A DNA stretch of 64,000 nucleotides, taken from positions 7,802,822 to 7,866,821 of the forward strand of contig NC_135570.1 of the NCBI RefSeq assembly GCF_964340395.1, given 5' to 3'. The number at the start of each line of letters is the position of its first letter. The first letter of the stretch is position 1. This DNA comes from Glandiceps talaboti (Eukaryota; Hemichordata; Enteropneusta; Spengelidae). The notes below the pieces were generated by a model. It did not search any database and was not told where the DNA came from. It saw only the letters and a list, made by a program, of their open reading frames with translations. Shown piece by piece: positions 13,479-22,744 of the stretch. Both the position numbers and the translations under genes were made by a program.

Positions 13479-16400
13479 TCTTATCAACGCATTACGCAAC
13501 AGCCTCAATGCGCGTTACAAAACTGAGAAAAAAAAAGCCAAAAAAATAAAGCAAAAAATGCACTGTTGTGTCACTTTTGGTCTGTGCCTGGGGTAATAAT
13601 TGTAAAGTGTGCCTTGAGTACAGTTTGGAAAAGTGCTAAATGTTAAAAAAAAACACCTAATATTATTGTTATTATCTTTGTGTGTAACAGGTGTAGCTAC
13701 GGATGCTGAGTATGAATCATCTGTCACAAGAGTAGAAGCCATTGATGCTGACGAAGGTATCAATGCAGTAGTCATTTATAATATTACAAAACAGATATGT
13801 GATATTGGTAAGTACACTCTAAAATCAATGTTTCAATTCCAGGTTCTCACATTAGTGTTACCTTATCAGTGGATGTGTAAGAAGTAAATACAATTATTCT
13901 TTTGTTTTGGACGAACTTTTTCAAATCATTCTGCCAGCTAGACGACCCAATTTTTATCCAGATTGAAACTCTGCCTTTGATTTTTAAAGGCCAGGGTTTC
14001 AATCCCAGGTTTTTCACATTAATGTTAACTTCTCATTTGATTGATAAGAATTAAATAGGATTGTGCATCTCTTTAGCTCTGTCAGATAACAGTTTTTCAC
14101 ATGTGTAAATATTTATCCAAATTGAAGATGGTCATGTAAGTGCTGCGATTGCCATGGCAGGAAATAAAGGCATTTTCATGGACTTTGTGTTCTGAATAGT
14201 GAGTTGTCACAATACCTGGTACACATAGCAACCCTGACAATGATCATAGCAACCACAGTAATGACTATAGCAATATAAAATGTGATGATTGCTTTTCTGA
14301 TATGCACAGCATACTGAATCATGAGTTGTATACATAGCAACTCTGATAATGATCCTAGCAACCACAGTAATGGCTATAGCAATCCAGATAATGATCATAG
14401 CAACCCTGATATTGATTCTAGCAACCACAGCAATGGCTATAGCTATCCCGATAATGATCCTAGCAACCACAGTAATGGCTATAGCAATCCAGATAATGAT
14501 CATAGCAACCCTGATATTGATTCTAGTAACCACAGCAATGGCTATAGCTATCCCGATAATGATCATAGCAACCCTGAGAATGATCATAGCAACCACAGTA
14601 ATGGCTATAGCAACCTTGATAATGATCGTAGCAACCACAGTAATGGCTATAGCAACCCTGATAATGATCCTAGCAACCACAGTTACCAAAATTTATTGTA
14701 TTTTCAGATCAAAGTAATCCTGATTGCGGTGAAGCCTTTAAATTCAGAGATCCCTATGATGGCATAGTTTACACTAATTTAGTATTTGAACCGGATTGGA
14801 CCGGTTATTTTGATCTGAAGATTGTAGCTTATGATATTGATTATCATAACGATACTGCATATCTCTCGGTGAGTTTTCATGACCTTTGACCTGTAAGGTT
14901 ATGACCTTTGACCTGTCTGAATGGACTTAGTTGTATCTTTGACAAATACCATATACACCTTTAGTAATTCATAGTACTATTTTTAGTACCCCCCTTTCCA
15001 TCCACATCCATATTTCATACAATGGCGTATTTCTTTCAAACCTAGCACAAATGTTTAAATCATGATATAACTATAATATATATGTTCCATTCCTAGATAT
15101 ACTTGCTTCGTGACGACCAAAGAGTGAAAATTATTGTCCTTGCACCCGTTGATGAAGTCTTGACATGGATTGATGACTTCATGGAGTGAGTATTTTACTT
15201 TAAATTTTGAATTTTGAATTTTGAACTTTGAACTTTGAACTTTGAACTTTAAAATTACTCAACTATACTCTAAGAGGGTATACACATAGTATATAACAAC
15301 AACAAGGGTATTTGTTCAAATACAGGAATAGTGTTCACAACCATTCTGATCAAAATTACAAATTGTAATTTACTGTACTTTAATGTAAACATTTCTTGTT
15401 TTTGAAATAGAGGTCAAAATGATATCAAATTAAGCCAGTTTAGAATTCAATATGGCAACTGAATAATGTGTTGATTCTATGTAAAAATAAAAAATTGGCG
15501 ATATCCTTGAAAACAAGATGGCGAACCTCCAAATTTCATTTATTCTTTCAAAAGTACCAGGAACAAACTTTCATATTTTAAAATTTGAAGCGATTTTTAA
15601 AAAATTTCATTATGTGATTTTTTTTTTGTCTTTTGTTTATAAATTAATCATAGATATTTGGTGTGAAACATTGGGAAAAGTAGGGTTTCAAAGTTCACTC
15701 CAAGTCTCTACTTTTGAATAGCGCCCTCTGTGGCCAAATTATACAATAACTTTGTCTTTATGATAATCATAACATGAGATAACATGGATTCATCTTTGTC
15801 TTAATAGTGACATTGAAGAAATCACTGGTGCTCAGTGCAATGCAGACAGTGTCAAAGTTCACATTGTTCCTTCTACCAATGAACCAGACAATTCAAAGTA
15901 AGTCTGTTTTCTGTATATAACTGAACATCATTAAAGAGGCAGCTATGAGTTAAAAAATCACTATTTGATTTTGTTGTGTTGATCTCATGATATTTGAATG
16001 TTTGACAGGAAAATCTATATCTCCATGTAGTCATAATCCCTCAGGGGTATAAATTGCCATAGATGACAATATCGTGGGGGGGGGGGGGGGGTGGTTCCTC
16101 TTTTTCTACCCTCCAGTATGAGAATGGGTATACTTTTCACATCAAAACTTGAAACATAGTTTGTCTGTAGGGTTTTTAATCTCAAACCTGAGTTACCCTC
16201 CATGATAATGATAATAAATAATTATTACAATATTTACCATTCATCTTAGGCAGGACCCCAAAACCACAATTAAAGCAATGTAACAACAAATTGAGAAGAT
16301 ATCAGCTGTTATACTGAACCTTTGGTATGAGAAAGGCGTCTCATTTTTCCATAAAAGGTGGCATAATAAATTTAGGTTTTTGGAGATCTGACGGAGCCTC

Positions 16401-19400
16401 TCTGTACAATTACTCATGTAGTTGCCCCCCCCCCTCCCACCTAGGCGTAATGTCGTATGTACTAAATCTCTGCACAGAACCTCTCTGTACAAATTACTTG
16501 TGTAGTTACCCACACCTACCCACCCACCCAGCCATACAAAATGTCTGCATGGAGCCTCCCTGTACAATTACTCATCTAGTTGCCTCCTACCTCACCCTCC
16601 AACCATATAAAGTGTCTTTCGTTTTTAATGTCAAGTACCTAAACCCAAATAAACTGCCATGATTGAATTGTCATACTAATATTTGTATTTATCTTGTACT
16701 TGAACTTGTTTGATATTTTACAGAACTGATATCTTTATTCACTGTGTTGATCCAGAGACAAATGAAATTATGGACGTTTATGACATTATTGAGTAAGTTA
16801 AGCAGTCTTTTTTCTGATGTTTGCACACCCGGAGACACCAAAGTACCTCAGCCTACAGGTCTAGCCAAAAATATGCTATTGAATAGCACCCCTAGTGGCC
16901 AAACTATACAATCTTTTGTCTTTATGATAATTTTCCCTGTGACACGCTTAACAATTATTTGTACTGCAGTCAACCAGTCAAAAAAAAGTATAAATCTCTG
17001 AAATTGTTCTTTAGATGTTATCTGTTTAAATAAACAGTAAGATTTGAATCATGTATGTGAAGTTTACTGATAATAATGTTGTACATGATATCAACAGCTT
17101 ATTGGATAGATACGAAGAGAATTTGGAAGAAGTCTTTAAAAAATACAGTGTTATTGCAGTTGTTGTAAGTATTAATTGTAGTACATCATATCTAATGACA
17201 AGTAGAATATTAATGTGTTCACTATAAGAATTTTAACCGCTGTTCTACGCAAGTCCTGATTGAACTTTTTGAAGAGCAACCTGAGTGAGTGATGTGCAGA
17301 CAGTTTCAGGTTTACACTAAGCCCTTGGGAGACTACTAGTAACTGGAGAGGAAAAAAAAGTTGACCACATTTTCCTACACAAAATTTGAAATGAATAACA
17401 AATAGGGAACTTGTGATCCAGACTGAGCATGCTCAGATGCAAAGCACTATGGGATTATCTGTGGTTATCATAATACCTAATCTGGAGCTACCAATAGAAA
17501 ACCTTCCACAGTGGTCAGGGTAACTATGAATTGATCATTCATGTTTGCAAACAATGTAAAAGTATTGCTTACAATACCAATTCATTAGTATTTATTATCA
17601 TATTTCCCATAATGCAACATTCAAAATGGCGGGTTTGCAAGTTCCCTATTTAAAACATGTGAAAATTATGGGATAAAAAAATCTCCCAAGGGACTAGTGT
17701 CAGTCTAACCTTTAGAGAAAAATTTAAGGTTTATAGTAAAAGATTGTCATTATTATTATTATTACGTTTGTGATGACTTTTCTGATGACCTTTCTGTGAC
17801 CTTTCTTGCAGCCTGCTGTAACTGATGAAGTACAGTTGGATTACTCACAGTATTTACAGATAACTATGGGAGCTCTACTCTTTGTTCTTCTCTTCCTGCT
17901 AATCCTTCTCTTCTGTTGTTACTTCTCAATGAGGAGCAAGTAAGTCATAAACTCAAAATACTAGTACTTCAGTCAGTCAGTCAGTCAGTCAGTCAGTCAG
18001 TCAGTCAGTTAGTCAGTCAAACACATATCAACACTGCCAAACATGACAATGGGGATAGCAGTGGTTCACTATTGCCTCATGAGACATAGAAGACCTGCAT
18101 ATGTATTAGATGAACAGTAAATATTCATGACTTTATTTGAAGGTAATAATGATGAGGGCATGAATATTCGTTGTTCACCTAATACATATGCATGTCTGCT
18201 AAATTGCAGAATAGTTGACCCCAGCTACAACAATGAAGATAAAATAGTGCTTCATGCTGGTGTTTTTTTTGGTAATTGTGTGAAATTTATGTGATGTGTA
18301 ATCATGTGCATGACTCTCCAGAACACAAAGTTAAGTGAAAACACAGTTAAAACTGGCCACGTTTGCCAGAAGAATAATTGTAAAATATACATTTATGATG
18401 ACAGTTGATCATTTTGCAAGTTTATAGATAACATAACTTTTACTGCTGAACAAAACATTGTTAATGAAGGCATGGTGTATCCCTGTAAAGTTTTACACAT
18501 GTAAAGTTTTACCTTTGAAGTTTTCATTTTAATCTTAATCCAAAGTTGGCCTTTAAGTTGAAGTCTGACATCCTTAACACATTGTGTATATAGGTACAAG
18601 AGAAAACTGAGAGCTGCGAGAGCTGGAACATTTGGATCCCAAGATTCTGGACTTAATAGAGAGGCTAATGTACCAGGCACCAATAAATTCAAATTTGAAG
18701 GGTAAGTTGATCTAGAAATCATGTAAGAACTAACAAATTTGAAGTTGTACTTAGTTCATGTAGTTCAGGTCATTTGCCAACTGTGGGTGTACTTAGTTCA
18801 GGTCATTTGCCAACTGTAGATGTACTTAGTTCGGGTCATTTGCCAAATGTAGGTGTGCATAGTTCAGGTCATTTCCCAAATGTAGGTACATTTAGTTCAG
18901 GTCATTTGCCAAATGTAGGTCCATTTAGTTCAGGTCATTTGCCAACTGTGGGTGTACTTAGTTCAGGTCATTTGCCAAATGTAGGTGTGCATAGTTCAGG
19001 TCATTTCCCAAATGTAGGTACATTTAGTTCAGGTCATTTGCCAAATGTAGGTCCATTTAGTTCAGGTCATTTGCCAAAAGTAGGTGCACTCAGGCCAACT
19101 AGGCCATTTGCTAAGTGGATGTGAATTTAGAATAAACAGGAAACTACTACTGTGTATTACAGCTGTTATTCATTTTGTTTCAGATCTAATCCTGTATGGA
19201 ACAGTGACTTCAATGTCTATAACGACCCTCAAGAACAAGAGTAAGTATCAGTCACTTGACTTGTTTGCAGTTACAAATTTACACTTGGACTTTTCCTTTT
19301 AAGTTGATAGTAGTAATCAATACAAGTGTACTAAAGACAGAAATAAGTCTGACTGCACTTTTCCTTTAAGTTGATAGTAGTAATCAATACAAGTGTACTA

Positions 19401-20694
19401 AAGACAGAAATAAGTCTGACTGCACTTTTCCTTTAAGTTGATAGCAGTAATCAATACAAGTGTACTAAAGAAAGAAATAAGTCTGACTGCACTTTTCCTT
19501 TAAGTTGATAGTAGTAATCAATAAAAGTGTACTGAAGACAGAAATAAGTCTGACTGCACTTTTCCTTTAAGTTGATAGTAGTAATCAATACAAGTGTACT
19601 AAAGACAGAAATAAGTCTGACTGGACTTTTCCTTTTAAGTTGATAGCAGTAATCAATACAAGTGTACTAAAGGTAGAAATAAGTCTTACTGGACTTTTCC
19701 TTTAAGTTGATAGCAGTAATCAATACAAGTGTACTAAAGGTAGAAATAAGTCTGACTGGACTTTTCCTTTAAGTTGATAGCAGTAATCAATACAAGTGTA
19801 CTAAAGGTAGAAATAAGTCTGACTAGACTTTTCCTTTAAGTTGATAGCAGTAATCAATACAAGTGTACTAAAGACAGAAATAAGTCTGACTGGACGTTTC
19901 CTATAAGTTGATAGCAGTAATCAATACAAGTGTACTAAAGGTAGAAATAAGTCTGACTGGACTTTTCCTTTAAGTTGATAACAGTAATCAATACAAGTGT
20001 ACTAAAGGTAGAAATAAGTCTGACTGGACTTTTCCTTTAAGCTGATAGCAGTAATCAATACAAGTGTACTAAAGGTAGAAATAAGTCTGACTAGACTTTT
20101 CCTTTAAGTTGATAGCAGTAATCAATGCAAGTGTACTAAAGACAGAAATAAGTCTGACTGGACGTTTCCTATAAGTTGATAGCAGTAATCAATACAAGTG
20201 TACTAAAGGTAGAAATAAGTCTGACTGGACTTTTCCTTTAAGTTGATAACAGTAATCAATACAAGTGTACTAAAGGTAGAAATAAGTCTGACTGGACTTT
20301 TCCTTTAAGTTGATAGCAGTAATCAATACAAGTGTACTAAAGGCAGAAATAAGTCTGACTGGACTTTTCCTTTAAGTTGATAGCAGTAATCAATACAAGT
20401 GTACTAAAGGTAGAAATAAGTCTGACTGGACTTTTCCTTGAATGATAACTGTTTTATTTTGTTTTATTTAGCAATAACTCACTGGATGAAAATGTGGTGG
20501 AGGCAGAGACAGAGCATAGTGAAGATCAAGAAATTACTATAGATTTCAATGACGACTATGAATATTATTCTAAACTGCCACCTGATTACATGGAATCGGA
20601 TGATATATTAAGTGCTGCTATTGGGGAACATGAACAGAGCAAGAAAGAAAAATTTGGTCTGGATCTCGAAGAGATGGACGTTACCGCAGTGTAA
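112..20694 (+). CDS. Cadherin-23-like protein, 3' part of gene (22 exons seen)
   Basis: This is a single-pass adhesion cadherin; in vertebrates cadherin-23 forms hair-cell tip links and its tail binds harmonin. I joined 22 exons by GT-AG sites with matching phases: 112-187, 726-1079, 2093-2368, 3018-3248, 4541-4854, 7280-7393, 8055-8247, 8604-8875, 9264-9458, 10107-10220, 10876-11008, 12420-12695, 13691-13807, 14708-14868, 15097-15185, 15808-15897, 16724-16792, 17098-17164, 17812-17939, 18594-18701, 19184-19240, 20472-20694. They give 1218 residues open to the stop. Eight DxNDNxPxF-type calcium linkers bound seven full EC repeats. A degenerate last EC, a membrane-adjacent domain beginning near RDDQRVK, a transmembrane helix and a tail of about 130 residues follow. 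[15 protein letters not shown] and [13 protein letters not shown] match remembered cadherin-23 sequence, as do an AAIxE helix and a class I PDZ ending (VTAV). The tail is much shorter than in vertebrate CDH23. The N-terminal part lies left of the window, so the total EC number is unknown. Confidence 0.88.
190..418. mobile_element. Foldback MITE family B in cadherin intron
   Basis: Two inverted arms face each other: acacttattgcctg...gggcactag at 224-255 and ctagtgccct...aggcaggcaataagtgt at 350-382. A short loop lies between. A related half copy lies at 60983. No coding capacity. Confidence 0.65.
726..1079 (+). CDS. Cadherin exon: EC repeat
   Basis: Phase 1 at both ends (acceptor ttctag, donor gtgaat). 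It encodes nearly one EC repeat, including AFDDD, the ATDRGNPPL loop and the linker DINNKPPQF, in which the usual DxNDN is altered to DINNK, then the next repeat's ERVSEG. Confidence 0.85.
1080..2092 (+). other. Cadherin intron, mostly unique
   Basis: Besides the CTGAC-rich repeat at 1740-1975 it holds loosely repeated 120-base segments (gtaaacaaaaa, agcaacc, catagtaact) between 1140 and 1420. Nothing coding is seen. Confidence 0.6.
1740..1975 (+). repeat. Degenerate ~20-bp minisatellite rich in CTGAC
   Basis: Degenerate units of about 20 bases (ctgacctcactgactgacac) repeat about ten times upstream of the exon at 2093. Each contains CTGAC, which equals the animal branch-point consensus. Confidence 0.75.
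2093..2368 (+). CDS. Cadherin exon: EC repeat, first two thirds
   Basis: Phase 1 to phase 1. It shows [15 protein letters not shown] (DxD calcium motif), [20 protein letters not shown] and the acidic VTDIN segment. The repeat is completed in the next exon. Confidence 0.85.
3018..3248 (+). CDS. Cadherin exon: EC linker and next EC start
   Basis: Phase 1 to phase 1. It encodes [13 protein letters not shown], then [18 protein letters not shown] and [10 protein letters not shown], which are the linker, XEX and DXD calcium motifs of consecutive EC repeats. Confidence 0.88.
3249..4540 (+). other. Cadherin intron with a repeated ggcgcc-type motif
   Basis: Segments near 3340-3375 and 4140-4195 share gagttgac...tgtgagggcgcccc...agactag in direct order. 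A reverse relative occurs at 21771-21810. The remainder shows no recognisable feature. Confidence 0.45.
4541..4854 (+). CDS. Cadherin exon: EC end and next EC start
   Basis: Phase 1 in, phase 0 out (donor gtaagt). It encodes [39 protein letters not shown] and the next repeat to FDIREET. The following intron contains the 23-bp minisatellite. Confidence 0.9.
5170..7137. repeat. 23-bp minisatellite with 322-bp higher-order period
   Basis: About 85 units of caatatacactgaagccctt plus ggg/aga fill a cadherin intron. Variant units recur every 322 bases (14 units): the stretches starting at 5577, 5899 and 6221 read identically over 63 codons, as do those at 5462 and 6106 (644 apart). All long frames here are repeat artefacts. 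Confidence 0.97.
7280..7393 (+). CDS. Cadherin exon: EC middle
   Basis: Phase 0 to phase 0, 38 codons. [15 protein letters not shown] and TATDNPG are the LDRE and ATD motifs of an EC repeat. The exon lies between the 23-bp minisatellite and a CA/CATA microsatellite. Confidence 0.87.
7471..7738. repeat. CA / CATA compound microsatellite
   Basis: A (CA)n run, then (CATA)n with an internal catgcatgcatg block, then (CA)n again, inside a cadherin intron. Confidence 0.97.
8055..8247 (+). CDS. Cadherin exon: EC linker and next EC start
   Basis: Phase 0 in, phase 1 out. It encodes [23 protein letters not shown] and [11 protein letters not shown]. Its 3' junction has been tandemly copied in the following intron (see the repeat at 8242-8510). 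Confidence 0.88.
8242..8510 (+). repeat. ~51-bp tandem copies of an exon/donor junction
   Basis: The 3' end of the exon ending at 8247 plus its donor is copied about five times. Donor-like sites sit at 8248 (real), 8294, 8345 (GC), 8396, 8451 and 8503, spaced 46 to 55 bases, each preceded by a gataccattgatgg-like copy of the exon end. The first intronic unit has an in-frame TGA. Confidence 0.8.
8604..8875 (+). CDS. Cadherin exon: EC end and linker
   Basis: Phase 1 in, phase 0 out. It encodes [20 protein letters not shown] and [11 protein letters not shown], then the first strands of the next EC to VHVTE at donor gtaggt. Confidence 0.9.
8917..9015 (+). mobile_element. MITE family A, partial copy
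   Basis: It begins aaagtggtcatatgggtgagg and contains the family block ggcttcctacttgaaaaatc. The second arm is absent. Confidence 0.6.
9264..9458 (+). CDS. Cadherin exon: EC first half
   Basis: Phase 0 to phase 0, 65 codons: [17 protein letters not shown], then [11 protein letters not shown]. Donor gtaagt at 9459 is followed by an array of near-identical donors. Confidence 0.88.
9525..9945 (+). repeat. Minisatellite of tandem splice-donor-like sites
   Basis: About 18 degenerate units of 17 to 26 bases, based on tcatctggtaagttttcatag. Most contain ggtaagt, identical to the 5' splice consensus, and the array begins about 65 bases after the real donor at 9459. Confidence 0.88.
10107..10220 (+). 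CDS. Cadherin exon: EC end and linker
   Basis: Phase 0 to phase 0. It encodes [15 protein letters not shown] and [11 protein letters not shown], the ATD and linker motifs of an EC repeat. Confidence 0.88.
10876..11008 (+). CDS. Cadherin exon: EC first half
   Basis: Phase 0 in, phase 1 out. It encodes [15 protein letters not shown] and [16 protein letters not shown]. The donor is gttagt. The next intron carries about 1 kb of GATA/TA microsatellite. Confidence 0.82.
11161..12206. repeat. GATACA/GATATA/TA compound microsatellite
   Basis: About 1 kb of hexa-, tetra- and dinucleotide repeats in a cadherin intron. A composite block (a gcagatgcagtacaag run, (TA)n, then acatatacag) is duplicated at about 11742-11935 and 11980-12150. 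Confidence 0.96.
12220..12345. mobile_element. Small foldback element, degenerate (family of 22745)
   Basis: gtgggtactacgagtatttgcat...tgcagtg is followed by the inverted counterpart gagaacaatactgtaagcattt. The same structure is clearer at 22745-22905. Confidence 0.5.
12420..12695 (+). CDS. Cadherin exon: EC second half and last canonical linker
   Basis: Phase 1 to phase 1. It encodes [23 protein letters not shown] and KKKYYTAG. This is the last canonical DxNDNxPxF linker before the membrane. Confidence 0.88.
12765..12832. repeat. 13-bp repeat (atcctatagggca)
   Basis: Four to five copies of atcctatagggca lie just after the exon ending at 12695. A further tcctatagggt occurs at 12949. Confidence 0.75.
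13190..13655 (+). mobile_element. tRNA-derived SINE with Deu-like tail
   Basis: The head has an A-box-like tggtcaaatggttaaagtg and a B-box-like agttcaagcc, as in tRNA-derived SINEs. The body matches, in reverse, the copy at 27895-28205. An (AAT)n run at 13430-13475 splits it, and the end reads ttgtaaagtgtgccttgag with aaaagtgct, resembling the Deu domain. It lies directly before the exon at 13691. Confidence 0.65.
13691..13807 (+). CDS. Cadherin exon: last EC repeat, start
   Basis: Phase 1 to phase 1. It encodes [25 protein letters not shown], a DXD-containing start of the last, membrane-proximal EC repeat. Confidence 0.8.
14205..14690. repeat. 21/42-bp minisatellite before a cadherin exon
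   Basis: Units such as atagcaaccctgataatgatc alternate with agcaaccacagtaatggct. A 105-base (five-unit) period is visible (14379 against 14484). It ends about 20 bases before the acceptor at 14707. Confidence 0.9.
14708..14868 (+). CDS. Cadherin exon: last EC repeat, end
   Basis: Phase 1 in, phase 0 out (TCG|gtgagt). It encodes [18 protein letters not shown] and [15 protein letters not shown]. It has no DxNDN linker, as expected for the last EC repeat of cadherin-23. Confidence 0.82.
15097..15185 (+). CDS. Cadherin exon: membrane-adjacent domain start
   Basis: Phase 0 in, phase 2 out. [14 protein letters not shown] closely resembles the remembered cadherin-23 segment that starts the membrane-adjacent (ferredoxin-like) domain. 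Confidence 0.82.
15405..15735 (+). repeat. Dispersed repeat, copy 1
   Basis: It shares aaaatgatatcaaa, tccttgaaaacaagat, accaggaacaa and ctttcat in the same order with 48385-48660. It is probably an old transposon; no coding potential is seen. Confidence 0.5.
15808..15897 (+). CDS. Cadherin exon: membrane-adjacent domain
   Basis: Phase 2 to phase 2. It encodes [18 protein letters not shown], matching the pattern of the CDH23 membrane-adjacent domain, where an ITGA motif is followed by a VQFHV-like strand. Confidence 0.8.
16724..16792 (+). CDS. Cadherin exon: membrane-adjacent domain
   Basis: Phase 2 to phase 2, 69 bases. It encodes [20 protein letters not shown], similar in pattern to the CDH23 strand-helix unit ending in a DV dipeptide. 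Confidence 0.8.
17098..17164 (+). CDS. Cadherin exon: membrane-adjacent domain helix
   Basis: Phase 2 in, phase 0 out. It encodes [18 protein letters not shown], an amphipathic helix like the one before the membrane in CDH23. Confidence 0.8.
17305..17712. mobile_element. Foldback element in cadherin intron
   Basis: The ends are inverted: acactaagcccttgggaga at 17314-17332 and ctcccaagggactagtgt near 17683-17700. The arms continue inwards imperfectly around agggaacttg/caagttccct. It is about 400 bases, with no coding region. Confidence 0.65.
17812..17939 (+). CDS. Cadherin exon: transmembrane helix
   Basis: Phase 0 in, phase 2 out. After [13 protein letters not shown] comes a hydrophobic run ([19 protein letters not shown]) of about 20 residues followed by MRSK. 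This sets the extracellular side N-terminally. Confidence 0.9.
18594..18701 (+). CDS. Cadherin exon: juxtamembrane tail
   Basis: Phase 2 to phase 2. It encodes [14 protein letters not shown] and [10 protein letters not shown], a strong match in order and spacing to the juxtamembrane tail of cadherin-23. Confidence 0.87.
18748..19115 (+). repeat. 33-bp minisatellite with 132-bp higher order
   Basis: About ten units of agttcaggtcatttgccaaa plus a variable end. Four-unit blocks repeat. It happens to be open in one frame (SSGHLPNVG repeats), but that frame does not join the neighbouring exons. Confidence 0.92.
19184..19240 (+). CDS. Cadherin exon: NPVW tail motif
   Basis: Phase 2 to phase 2, 57 bases. 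SNPVWNSDF continues the TNKFKFEG motif exactly as in cadherin-23. The next intron is filled by the 67-bp array. Confidence 0.83.
19285..20442. repeat. 67-bp minisatellite filling last cadherin intron
   Basis: About 17 units containing agttgatagcagtaatcaat, acaagtgtactaaaggtag and aaataagtctgactggac. Single or few copies of the same unit form the arms of the foldback element at 21690-22085 and occur at 58995-59205. Confidence 0.95.
20472..20694 (+). CDS. Cadherin last exon: acidic tail with PDZ ligand
   Basis: Phase 2 in, stop TAA at 20692-20694. It is strongly acidic, with [19 protein letters not shown] (like the harmonin-N-domain-binding helix of CDH23) and a terminal VTAV, a class I PDZ ligand (T at -2, V at 0). 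AATAAA-type signals lie at about 20704 and 20729. Confidence 0.85.
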
Positions 20695-20887
20695 AATGAA
20701 ACAAATAAATTTATAAGAAAACAATTTATAATAAAACGAAATGAACTATTTTATAAAACAAAACAAAAGAATTTATTAAGTTTACAAAAGTTTGATACAA
20801 GTACAGTACGTGTAGAATAGAGTGTTTGTAAAATGAACAAATGTTTTGATGCCAAAACTGAACCAAGGAATGCATAAAATGAACTTA

Positions 20888-21262
20888 AAGTGGACATATG
20901 GATGAGGTTTGGGTATTTATTTTGGATTTGTAATTTATGAAATAACTTTATCATGGCTTCCTACTTGAAAAATTCATGTGAAACAACATATGCCAAGTCT
21001 GTGTTTGTAACTCAATACATTGCAAAAGATTAATAAATGTGTAAAATGTTTGTTATTGTACGTACAATAACAAACTTTTTACACATTTTAAGGGTTTTTG
21101 CAATGTATTGAGTTATAAACACATACTCGGTCAATGCATCGACCCTCTGTCTATGAACAATGTGTTTCACATTGATTTTTCAAGTAGGGAAGCCATGATG
21201 AAATTATTTTAGAAATTAAAGATCAAAAATAAAGACCAAATTCTCATCCATATGGCTACTTT
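20888..21262. mobile_element. Foldback MITE family A, complete copy
   Basis: Two long inverted arms run from tcatggcttcctacttgaaa in the left arm to ttcaagtagggaagccatga in the right, with gtgtaaaatgtttgttattg / caataacaaactttttacac around the centre near 21060. The outer ends are agtggacatatggatgagg / ctcatccatatggctact. No transposase. Confidence 0.85.
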
Positions 21263-21689
21263 TATTAATAGAAAACATTTTTACGAAATAAACATATTTC
21301 AAACAAGTACTGAACATAGAATAATAAAATGAACAAGTACTAAACAAAAATGTTTTTAAAAAAATGAACCGAGTAGAAAAGATGAATGTATGAATGAACA
21401 AATATTACAAGTATAAAGCATAGAGTGCATTTGCCTACGTATCATCAAGGAATAGTTTCCATACAAAAATGATTTTCTATCAAATATTAAAATCTTTTTA
21501 TTACTGAATTTTATTACAAAAACTTTCGTTTGTGAAGACAGATTGATTTATAAACACAGTTCAACTCAACACAAAGTTTTTATACTGACATGTATCCTAC
21601 GTATGCAGTACTAGTATTTCATGTACAATTTGCATTTTATAAAAACAGTACTATATGATTTAGCTGAGAACACTAGAGGGCGCTAAACA

Positions 21690-22085
21690 TGGTTAGAGGG
21701 AAAGTGCAGTCAGACTTATTTCTATCTTTTATATATTTGGATTGATTATTGTCTATGGTATGCTGTGATGTGGCGCCCTCACATCGGTCAACGACACGAC
21801 GTATCTTACAGCGCATTGATTACTGCTATCAACTTACATATGATTTTGGTGATAAAGTAGATTTTTGGTAACATACTGAACATCACATGAGGTTTTCCCA
21901 TAAACCCTTGCAGGAAATCTCCAAAATGGCCGAACACATGTCAAGTGCAGTAGGACTTCTGTACAAGATTTCAAAGTTGAGTATGTTACCAAAAAGCTAC
22001 CCAAAATCCTATGTATAAGTTGATAGCAGTAATCAATACAAGTGTACTGAAGACAGAAATAAGTCTGACTGGACTTTTACAGTAA
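21690..22085. mobile_element. Foldback element with 67-bp units in its arms
   Basis: The left arm (gcagtcagacttatttctatc, gattactgctatcaactta, tttttggtaacatact) is inverted in the right arm (agtatgttaccaaaaa, taagttgatagcagtaatc, cagaaataagtctgactg). The arm units equal the 67-bp minisatellite. Confidence 0.8.
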
Positions 22086-22744
22086 ATGTTGAGCTTGATG
22101 AAAAAACTAAAGGTCTTAAACTCCAGGGACTAGTATTATTATCCTTCTGGAGTAGCCTCGGATTTATGCTAATTTCATCGCCCGGGTTACAGGAAATTTA
22201 AATTTATTGGGGAAAAACCATAGTTAAAGAGCTTTATATGCCAAGTGTGCAATTCACTACATAGAAATCAAGGTGTCTTCCAAGTAATTGTTGACAATTC
22301 CAAAGTTGAGAATGTATTTTGATAGAAAAAAGGACAGAGTACATGAATAGGTAGTACATGACTCATGATAAAGATGGGAACAATCGTTTTATAGCAAATG
22401 TGAAAATCTTGAATATTTTCCCATGAGACATTGCTTCCATGTGTGTATACGTTTGATTTGAATTGAATATGTTATTGACTTTATTTTGCTGTCATTCATG
22501 AAAGTATTGATACTACAGAAGGTTACATCAATATAACCATCTCAGTCCATTGATTTTTCTCTGACTTCCACTTTATTTTCGTTGCATGGTGCCAGCAATA
22601 CTTGGGGCAAGGGCACATATTTCTGATTTTCAAGCCCAAAACACATCAGTTATGTGATCGGTCATGGCCATCAGCATTGTGGCTTGATAGGGATGAATGT
22701 CCTGATTTTTCTGTGTTCACTCCCTAGGATACTCATTATTGGGT

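Noticed and set aside
14321-14767. 148-codon [15 protein letters not shown] frame
   Set aside because: Translation of the 21/42-bp minisatellite in front of a cadherin exon.
18774-19124. 116-codon frame of SSGHLPNVG repeats as an extra cadherin tail exon
   Set aside because: Its frame does not continue from the exon ending at 18701, and the unit is a 33-bp minisatellite with no splice sites.
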